From contig CASBQH010000281.1 in assembly GCA_949127695.1 (NCBI GenBank), positions 1 through 9,206 on the forward strand: 9,206 nt of DNA. Direction: 5' to 3'. Shown in pieces: positions 1 to 4,385 of the stretch. The DNA comes from Synechococcales cyanobacterium PMM_0073. GTDB lineage: Bacteria > Cyanobacteriota > Cyanobacteriia > Elainellales > Elainellaceae. Both the position numbers and the translations under genes were made by a program. The notes below the pieces were generated by a model. That model made no database searches. It worked only from the letters and a program-made list of their open reading frames with translations, and was not told where the DNA came from. Numbering within the stretch: position 1 is the stretch's first letter; each line of letters opens with the position of its first letter.

Positions 1-10
1 CTGCCTTACT

Positions 11-172
11 TCACCCTCCCCAATCTCCAAGATCCATCTGCTGCCATAGACTGAGATCTGCAAAGATTCCTTGCAATTCATCCCAGACTGCTTTAGTGTC
101 TATATGTTCTCTGACCCATCGCCATAATTTGCAAAGCGGTGCTAAAAAGTTAGGAACATCTTTTGGCGAGTT
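11..172 (-). pseudogene. possible 3' remnant of a protein gene (no start codon)
   Basis: A 53-codon open stretch on the minus strand runs from just after an in-frame TAA (173-175) to a TGA (11-13). The peptide is protein-like and Trp-rich, with pieces such as LCKLWRWVREHIDTKAVWDE and LSLWQQMDLGDWGG, but it holds no ATG, GTG or TTG near its beginning. The DNA here is AT-richer than the genes to its right. This is what the tail of a decayed or truncated gene would look like. I do not recognise the family, and a chance open frame is possible. The rest of 1-235 is the upstream region of the CAAD gene. Confidence 0.3.
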
Positions 173-227
173 TTACTCCGTTTATGGGGTATGCTTTACG
201 GCCAGCAACTGTCGTTTAGAGTATTTT

Positions 228-233
228 AAGGTG
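228..233 (+). promoter_or_regulatory. ribosome binding site of the CAAD gene; start choice
   Basis: AAGGTG lies just before two adjacent ATG codons at 236 and 239. The core AAGG (228-231) is 4 nt from the first ATG and 7 nt from the second. The usual 5-9 nt spacing therefore favours the second Met as the true start, which would shorten the protein by one residue. Confidence 0.5.
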
Positions 234-235
234 TC

Positions 236-646
236 ATGATGGAGCCTGAAGTGCAACAAGATCAAGCAGATAGTGTCACCGTCAAAATTAGCCCTGACAC
301 GTCGGTCAGTTTAAATACAATCTCGACGGATGACCAGTGGCAGGAGATTGGCGCAAAAGTATCTGATTTCATCGCTGATCTGCCTGCCTATTTATCTGAT
401 TTCTTTGGCGAGTACAAGCGCCCAATTATTACAATCGGCATGATTATTGCGTCGCTGATTGCCGTCAAGCTGCTGCTGGCAGTGCTGGGAGCAATCAACG
501 ATCTGCCGCTGTTCTCGTCGCTGTTTGAGCTAATTGGGATGGGCTATTCGGCCTGGTTTGTCTGGCGTTATCTGCTCAAGGCATCTACCCGTGAGCAGCT
601 GGCGAGCGAATTTGGTTCGCTGAAGGAGCAGGTGCTGGGCAAGTAG
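236..646 (+). CDS. CAAD/CURT1-domain thylakoid membrane protein
   Basis: A 136-residue protein with the stand-alone CAAD (cyanobacterial aminoacyl-tRNA synthetase appended domain) layout. An acidic, polar N-terminus (1-35) is followed by an amphipathic helix around 36-60 (WQEIGAKVSDFIADLPAYL), a first membrane helix at about 63-84, a short loop with NDLP (88-91), a second membrane helix at about 92-114 ending WFVWRYLL, and a C-terminal amphipathic helix (REQLASEFGSLKEQVL). Family knowledge: stand-alone members include Synechocystis CurT, which bends thylakoid membranes and organises photosystem II assembly centres, and the plant CURT1 proteins. The length fits a stand-alone member rather than a synthetase appendage. 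Several paralogues can occur per genome, so I do not assign the symbol curT. The gene is monocistronic by layout: an AT-rich leader upstream and a strong hairpin 18 bp after the stop, facing a convergent gene. Confidence 0.88.
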   Translation: MMEPEVQQDQADSVTVKISPDTSVSLNTISTDDQWQEIGAKVSDFIADLPAYLSDFFGEYKRPIITIGMIIASLIAVKLLLAVLGAINDLPLFSSLFELIGMGYSAWFVWRYLLKASTREQLASEFGSLKEQVLGK

Positions 647-664
647 ACTCAGACTTGCAGCCAA

Positions 665-700
665 CAAAGCGGCGCAGTTTTTTTTGACTGCGCCGCTTTG
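665..700. terminator. strong hairpin between convergent genes, probable shared terminator
   Basis: A perfect 14-bp inverted repeat, CAAAGCGGCGCAGT (665-678) and ACTGCGCCGCTTTG (687-700), has an 8-nt loop of seven T and one G. It sits between the stop of the plus-strand CAAD gene (646) and the stop of the minus-strand ferredoxin-domain gene (733), where a bidirectional terminator is expected. Neither strand has a clean T-run after the stem: the plus strand continues CTTTAGGG. The T-tract is inside the loop instead. Termination is inferred from position and stem strength. Confidence 0.7.
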
Positions 701-732
701 CTTTAGGGAAATATCTGCTGATTGCAGCGACT

Positions 733-1314
733 CTAGCTGGCCAGCTCTGCGGCGGCTGGCGATGAACCTGGAAATTTCTGGTCGAGCACAGCGGCTACGT
801 CTCTAGCCTGGATGCGGCTGTAGCGCGATTTATCTGGCATTACCAGGTTGGGGCCAGCCTTGCAGCGCTTCATGCAGCCTGTGCCTCGAACTTGCAGATC
901 GTTCAGGCCACGTTCGGCTAGCTCGGCCTGCAATTCTTGGATCAGGGCTTTGCCGCCCAGCTTGCAGCAGTCTGATTTTTGGCAAACCAGAATTTCTGCC
1001 TTGCGTCTGGAGTTGAGTTGGGCGACTGGGGTGGCCGGAGCCAGCGCAACTGCATTTGGAGATTGAGCTACTGTCAAAACGCGCTCGGCCTTTAGTTTGA
1101 TCTCGCCGCTATGATCTGGCTTTTGGGAGCCGCTGGCTTCTACCCAATCCCCCAGCGCCAGATCGCGGTTTAGCGCGGGACGCAGCGCTTTAGCTAGCTT
1201 AACGGTCACTTCACCCGTTGGGGTGGCCAGCCGCATGGACTCGGCACCTGGAGTCGCAAAGCCTAAAAACTGACCGCGTAGCTGAAATGCCGAGCTGTTG
1301 TTCTGTTTACTCAT
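733..1314 (-). CDS. (2Fe-2S) ferredoxin-domain protein, thioredoxin-like fold
   Basis: A 193-residue soluble protein in two parts. Residues about 106-180 form a thioredoxin-like [2Fe-2S] ferredoxin domain. It has CQKSDCCKLGG (C111, C116, C117), then GCMKRCKAGPN (C147, C151), then a Pro/Tyr segment (MPDKSRYSRI) that matches the end of this fold. The C-x4-C...C-x3-C spacing is the usual cluster-binding pattern of the NuoE/HoxE-like and Shethna-type family. Residues about 9-82 are a beta-rich N-terminal part (FQLRGQFLGF, EVTVKL, GDWVEASG) that looks like a small OB-like barrel, joined by an Ala/Pro-rich linker. Likely role: electron transfer or redox/iron sensing, with the partner unknown. The extra Cys next to the second ligand leaves open which one binds iron. 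No clear Shine-Dalgarno is seen. The nearest upstream gene, murQ, is 245 bp away, so it probably has its own promoter. Confidence 0.82.
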   Translation of the reverse strand: MSKQNNSSAFQLRGQFLGFATPGAESMRLATPTGEVTVKLAKALRPALNRDLALGDWVEASGSQKPDHSGEIKLKAERVLTVAQSPNAVALAPATPVAQLNSRRKAEILVCQKSDCCKLGGKALIQELQAELAERGLNDLQVRGTGCMKRCKAGPNLVMPDKSRYSRIQARDVAAVLDQKFPGSSPAAAELAS

Positions 1315-1373
1315 GGCTTAATTCTTTGACTTAATCTCTGGTCTGGCGATCTGGCGGACAGAAACAGACGCGC

Positions 1374-1410
1374 ATCACAATTAATCACAATTAATATAAA
1401 TTATGATTAA
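1374..1410 (-). promoter_or_regulatory. AT-rich direct/inverted repeat upstream of the ferredoxin-domain gene
   Basis: Within the 245-bp gap, ATCACAATTA occurs twice back to back (1374-1383, 1384-1393), so the copies are one helical turn apart. Overlapping them is an inverted repeat, TTAATCA (1381-1387) and TGATTAA (1404-1410), centred on an AT-only core. The block ends about 60 bp upstream of the ferredoxin-domain start, in strongly AT-rich DNA flanked by GC-rich sequence. This is the likely promoter, and the repeats could be a regulator's operator. Which regulator is unknown; I see no NtcA (GTA-N8-TAC) or SufR-like (CAAC-N6-GTTG) match. Confidence 0.4.
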
Positions 1411-1559
1411 GTTTAATCTAACCTGATCAGCTTTACAGGCAGCTTTAGGAGCATTGCTTCGTCTCCAGACTATTCCTACCATAGTCCAGAATCTCGCTAT
1501 TTGCAAATTACTCGCAAGAAGCAGCGCCAATAGTGCAGGTGAAATCTGAGCAGGCTGAT

Positions 1560-2483
1560 CTAGGCTAGATCGCTGGCTTGATCAATGGCCTGCTGCAAAT
1601 AGCCTTCAGCCTGCAACAGCAGCAGCTTTGCTTCCGTCAAGGGTAAGCCTGTTTTTTGGAGCAGAATGGCCAGCTTCACATCATAGTCGGTAGCTTCTAG
1701 CAGCGCTTCAGCCTCTGGGCGCGACAGGCCAGTTGCGGCAGAGAGAATCTGCTTGCAGCGCTCAACCAGCTTGTGATTAGAAGCTCGCACATCGACCATC
1801 AAGTTGCCATAGACTTTGCCCAGCTTAACCATCGCTCCAGTCGAGAGCATGTTGAGCACCAGCTTTTGGGCGGTGCCTGCCTTCATCCGGGTTGAGCCGG
1901 TAATCACTTCAGCACCGGGGAGAGGCTCAATTATTAGCTCCGCCACTGCGCCAATCTGTGAATTTTGGCTACAGGCAACTGCAATCGTATGGGCACCCAG
2001 GCTCTGGGCATAGACCAAGCCGCCCAAAACATAAGGCGTGCGTCCGCTTGCGGCCAAGCCCACCAGCAGATCCTTAGCCCCAAACTGCTGGGCTTGCAAG
2101 TCGGCAACAGCGCCCTCTGGGCTATCTTCTGCTCCTTCTACGGCATGGCGCAAAGCCCGGTCGCCGCCCGCAATTAGCCCAACCACCAAATCTGGCTCAA
2201 CCCCAAAGGTGGGCGGACATTCTGAGGCATCCAGAACGCCCAGTCTGCCGCTGGTGCCAGCCCCCAGATAAAACAGCCGCCCGCCCTGCTTCAGCTGCGC
2301 TGCAATCAGATCGACCGCTGCGGCAATCTGGGGTAAGACTTGAGCCACCGCTAAGGCAACGCGCTGATCTTCTTGATTGATCAGCCGCAGCATCTCTAGT
2401 GTCGAAACCCGGTCGATCTCTGCGGTGCTGGGGTTTTGGCGCTCGGTCGCAAGCTGGCTCAGGTCAATCTCAGGCTGGGTCAT
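1560..2483 (-). CDS. murQ: N-acetylmuramic acid 6-phosphate etherase MurQ
   Basis: MurQ cleaves the lactyl ether of N-acetylmuramic acid 6-phosphate, giving N-acetylglucosamine 6-phosphate and D-lactate, a cytosolic step in recycling peptidoglycan sugars. The 307-residue length is normal for the family. The N-terminus LATERQNPST-EIDRVSTLEM is characteristic. The SIS sugar-phosphate-binding motif YLGAGTSGRLGVLDASECPP (72-91) contains Glu88. EGAEDS contains Glu119. By spacing these match E. coli Glu83 and Glu114, the catalytic acids. GLAASGRTPYV (142-152) is the second phosphate loop, and TGSTRMKAGTAQKLVLNM plus NLMVDVRASNHKL are family signatures. The C-terminal 60 residues form the usual helical subdomain. 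The gene begins 27 bp after the sulfite-oxidase-like gene on the same strand, so the two may share a transcript, though no functional link is obvious. No strong Shine-Dalgarno is visible. Confidence 0.96.
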   Translation of the reverse strand: MTQPEIDLSQLATERQNPSTAEIDRVSTLEMLRLINQEDQRVALAVAQVLPQIAAAVDLIAAQLKQGGRLFYLGAGTSGRLGVLDASECPPTFGVEPDLVVGLIAGGDRALRHAVEGAEDSPEGAVADLQAQQFGAKDLLVGLAASGRTPYVLGGLVYAQSLGAHTIAVACSQNSQIGAVAELIIEPLPGAEVITGSTRMKAGTAQKLVLNMLSTGAMVKLGKVYGNLMVDVRASNHKLVERCKQILSAATGLSRPEAEALLEATDYDVKLAILLQKTGLPLTEAKLLLLQAEGYLQQAIDQASDLA

Positions 2484-2510
2484 GCAAATAGGCGCAGAGG
2501 GGGCAAGGTC

Positions 2511-3107
2511 TCAACGAGTGCTGTAGCGCTCTTCGGCAAACGGCTCGCCCCGGTGATGATAGCCATTGCGCTCCCAAAAGCCCAGATCCATTTCGGCCAA
2601 AAACTCTAAGCCGTTCAACCATTTGGCGCTCTTCCAGGCATAGAGATGCGGCACAACCAGACGCAGCGGGCCACCATGCTCAACGGGTAGCGGCTCGCCA
2701 AACAGGCTATGCGCCAAAAAGTTTTCTTCGCGCAGCAGATCATCCAGCGCAATGTTGGTCGTGTAGTCGCCGTAGCAATGCTGCATCACATGCATAGCGC
2801 CAGGATCAAACTCGATCTGCTGCATAAAATCTGTGACCTTCACGCCCGTCCACTGCACATCTAGCTTTGACCAAGTGGTGACGCAGTGAAAGTCAGCGGT
2901 GAAGTTGCTCTGGGGCAAGGCCATGAGGTCGCTCCAGCTAAAGCGCTTAGGCGTGGCGAGCCCCCAAACCTTTAGCTCCCAGCTGTTTAAGTCAACCTGG
3001 GGGGGCTGCCCATAAGTGAGGACAGGAAACCCCTTGGCCAAATGCTGCCCCGGCGGGACACGATCTTGCAATTCAGGCTCTGGCTTGCGGAAAAATTTGC
3101 CTACCAT
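2511..3107 (-). CDS. sulfite oxidase-like molybdopterin oxidoreductase, cytosolic
   Basis: A 198-residue protein of the sulfite-oxidase molybdopterin fold, resembling the small YuiH-type oxidoreductases rather than full sulfite oxidase. DFHCVTTWSKLD (72-83) carries Cys75, the expected protein ligand to molybdenum. Downstream are the fold's conserved WTGV segment (86-89), a His/Gly-rich stretch VEHGGPLRLVVPHLYAWKSAKW (142-163) and the family tail GFWERNGYHHRGEP...EERYS. There is no Tat signal peptide or membrane segment, so it should act in the cytoplasm, unlike periplasmic MsrP. The substrate is unknown. The ATG at 3107 is the only reasonable start: an in-frame TAG lies 11 codons upstream with no start codon between. 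It lies 73 bp after rpmF and 27 bp before murQ, all on the minus strand. Confidence 0.88.
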   Translation of the reverse strand: MVGKFFRKPEPELQDRVPPGQHLAKGFPVLTYGQPPQVDLNSWELKVWGLATPKRFSWSDLMALPQSNFTADFHCVTTWSKLDVQWTGVKVTDFMQQIEFDPGAMHVMQHCYGDYTTNIALDDLLREENFLAHSLFGEPLPVEHGGPLRLVVPHLYAWKSAKWLNGLEFLAEMDLGFWERNGYHHRGEPFAEERYSTR

Positions 3108-3109
3108 AA

Positions 3110-3131
3110 GCGGCTCAAATGGCGGCTCAAA
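3110..3131 (-). repeat. 10-bp direct duplication just upstream of the molybdoenzyme start
   Basis: On the minus strand TTTGAGCCGC occurs twice (3131-3122 and 3119-3110), a 12-bp period, ending two bases before the ATG. It occupies the place where a ribosome binding site would be and contains no good Shine-Dalgarno. It is probably a small slippage duplication. Confidence 0.7.
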
Positions 3132-3180
3132 AGCAGCCTAGCGAGTTTGGGACTTGAAACGAGGTTCAATTGCGCTGGGC

Positions 3181-3354
3181 TTATTCTTCTTCGTCTTCTT
3201 CAGCCTGCGGATAGACAAATCCGGTAGAGCGGCCTGTCAGCACTGATTTGCCGAGCGAGAGTGCCTTTTGAGCGGCAACGGCAGCTTTGTTTTTCCAGGT
3301 GGCTTTGCGCTTATTGCGGCGAGAGTTAGAGGTTTTCTTCTTAGGAACTGCCAT
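3181..3354 (-). CDS. rpmF: 50S ribosomal protein L32 (bL32)
   Basis: Reading the minus strand from the ATG at 3354 gives a 57-residue protein beginning [20 protein letters not shown] and ending [17 protein letters not shown] before TAA. The [15 protein letters not shown] start is the bL32 signature, a small basic protein of the large ribosomal subunit. The middle ([21 protein letters not shown]) and the GFVYP segment match the cyanobacterial/plastid form, in which the zinc-binding cysteines of many bacterial L32 proteins are absent; none are present here. The acidic E/D tail is also common in cyanobacteria. It sits in the 315-bp gap between the molybdoenzyme and the secreted protein gene, in the same direction as both, and is short enough to be missed by automatic ORF cut-offs. 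Confidence 0.95.
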   Translation of the reverse strand: MAVPKKKTSNSRRNKRKATWKNKAAVAAQKALSLGKSVLTGRSTGFVYPQAEEDEEE

Positions 3355-3376
3355 GGCTTCAGAATTTTACAACCTT

Positions 3377-3382
3377 ACTATA
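3377..3382 (-). promoter_or_regulatory. candidate -10 box for rpmF
   Basis: TATAGT on the minus strand lies 22 bp before the rpmF ATG, inside a 68-bp AT-rich spacer after the secreted-protein gene. I see no convincing -35 at 16-18 bp, so this is only a candidate. A dedicated promoter would make sense for a ribosomal protein gene. Confidence 0.25.
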
Positions 3383-3422
3383 TTAAGCTTTCGACTCCAG
3401 ATTTGGCATATTTCTGGCCAGA

Positions 3423-4094
3423 TCACCGCAAAATTGAGCGCGGAATTCCGGAGTCGCTGGGGAGAGCGGGTAAATTAATCACAGGTGGATTGCCTGACGG
3501 ACTGGGTTCAGCCTGATTCACAGAACGCCCTGGACTGCGGATTGTGGAACTACCGGGTGAATTGCCCGGACTGGGAGCCGCTGCTGGTGCAGGTTCTGGC
3601 AGAGCCTCAGGCGCTGGGCTGACTGGAGCAGGTGAACCGGGCGCAGCGGGCACAGGTAAACCGGGTGCAGCGGGCACAGATGAACCGGGCGCAGCTTGCA
3701 GCGTGCCGGTTGGCGCGACGCCTTCTAAGCCTAGTAAGGCCGGGGCGCTGCGGTAATAGCTAGACCAGTAGCGCGGATCAGGGCGGCTGCGCCAGTCGTT
3801 GCGGCCCACGTCCAGCTTTAAAATTGGTGCAGCCTGTCCACCATTTTGACCCAGTACCGTAATCACAACTCGCGTTAGCAAAATATCGGTGTCAAATCCC
3901 TGCTGAGCCGCAGTTCGCGCCACGGCTTCTGCCCGACGCGCCAAAGCGGTGTAGTCTTCGCCTGCTAGCCAATATACGGTCAGCAAATCTTCGGCAGTGT
4001 AGGCGACGGCAGGCCGCGAGGTTACTAGAAGCGCTGGGCTGACCCAAAGCAGCGCTTGCCCCAGCGTTAGACTCCAACAAAGCGTTTTGATCAC
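3423..4094 (-). CDS. secreted Pro/Ala-rich hypothetical protein
   Basis: A 223-residue protein that I do not recognise beyond a general resemblance to cyanobacterial conserved hypotheticals. Residues 1-31 look like a Sec signal peptide: Lys3, a hydrophobic core at about 5-25, and an AVA cleavage site before Tyr32. The mature part has a folded-looking region at 32-125 (YTAEDLLTVYWLAGEDYTAL, then ITVLGQNGG and LDVGRNDWRSRPDPRYWSSY), followed by a disordered Pro/Ala/Ser/Gly-rich tail (126-223) with three 8-residue repeats of the type AAPGSSVP/AAPGLPVP/AAPGSPAP (134-157). It is probably periplasmic or cell-surface. The start is GTG at 4094: an in-frame TAA lies 15 codons upstream and no ATG or TTG intervenes. 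It is divergent from the caspase-like gene. Confidence 0.75.
   Translation of the reverse strand: MIKTLCWSLTLGQALLWVSPALLVTSRPAVAYTAEDLLTVYWLAGEDYTALARRAEAVARTAAQQGFDTDILLTRVVITVLGQNGGQAAPILKLDVGRNDWRSRPDPRYWSSYYRSAPALLGLEGVAPTGTLQAAPGSSVPAAPGLPVPAAPGSPAPVSPAPEALPEPAPAAAPSPGNSPGSSTIRSPGRSVNQAEPSPSGNPPVINLPALPSDSGIPRSILR
3631..3695 (-). repeat. 24-bp in-frame tandem repeat in the secreted protein gene
   Basis: Near-identical 24-bp units at 3631-3654 and 3655-3678 and a partial third at 3679-3695 encode the AAPGxxxP octapeptide repeats. The period is a multiple of three, so copy-number change would lengthen or shorten the tail without a frameshift. Confidence 0.8.
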
Positions 4095-4113
4095 GGCTCC
4101 AACAGCTTCTCCA

Positions 4114-4138
4114 GGCGAATGAATTGGGCGAATGAATT
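4114..4138. repeat. 12-bp direct duplication in the divergent intergenic region
   Basis: GGCGAATGAATT occurs at 4114-4125 and 4127-4138, separated by one G. It lies 20-45 bp upstream of the GTG start of the secreted protein gene, in its likely 5' leader. Confidence 0.75.
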
Positions 4139-4175
4139 AGAGTCATTCTATCTGCCCACCATAGTACGGAAAATA

Positions 4176-4193
4176 TCAGGAAAAATTGCCTGA
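4176..4193. promoter_or_regulatory. 18-bp quasi-palindrome, possible operator
   Basis: TCAGGAAAAATTGCCTGA pairs at the outer five bases of each arm, mismatches at the sixth, and pairs again at the seventh and eighth. It lies about 80 bp upstream of the secreted-protein start and about 190 bp upstream of the caspase-like start. This size and symmetry suit a dimeric repressor, but chance is possible and I cannot name a regulator. Confidence 0.3.
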
Positions 4194-4267
4194 GTTGCCA
4201 AAATTCTTCCTTCAGAAAAATTTTCGTCAGCTCCAGATCCCTGTGTTATTGTGAATGGCAATTTCGA

Positions 4268-4300
4268 GCCATTTTGCGGCCATTTTGCGGCCAGATTGCG
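4268..4300. repeat. three tandem 11-bp units upstream of the caspase-like gene
   Basis: GCCATTTTGCG occurs at 4268-4278 and 4279-4289, with a two-mismatch third copy, GCCAGATTGCG, at 4290-4300. The period is about one helical turn, and the array ends 85 bp before the caspase-like ATG. It could be a multi-site operator or replication slippage. Confidence 0.75.
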
Positions 4301-4385
4301 GTAAAAGCTCTGGCTTTTGGCTTAATCTTTTGGCTCGATTGAAGCAATCCTCAAGCTCACTACCTTATAAGATCGCAAACTACAG

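Larger units (their letters stand above)
4139..4385. promoter_or_regulatory. divergent promoter region between secreted protein and caspase-like genes
   Basis: AT-rich spacer with no gene I can support. Facing the caspase-like gene, TATAAG (4366-4371) is a possible -10, but a TTGAAG upstream (4339-4344) is 21 bp away, too far for a normal -35. A small perfect hairpin GATTG-aag-CAATC lies at 4337-4349. The 18-bp quasi-palindrome and the 11-bp triple repeat in this region are listed separately. Confidence 0.35.

Noticed and set aside
1557..1571. Palindrome GATCTA-GGC-TAGATC at the murQ stop codon as a terminator
   Set aside because: The arms are only 6 bp with little GC, it overlaps the stop codon, and no T-run follows on the minus strand.
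2511..3107. MsrP (periplasmic methionine sulfoxide reductase)
   Set aside because: No twin-arginine signal peptide and no partner membrane haem protein gene nearby; length and tail fit the cytosolic YuiH-like group better.
4150..4385. NtcA or LexA operator upstream of the caspase-like gene
   Set aside because: I found no GTA-N8-TAC and no AGTACT-type LexA box; only a quasi-palindrome of unknown identity remains.
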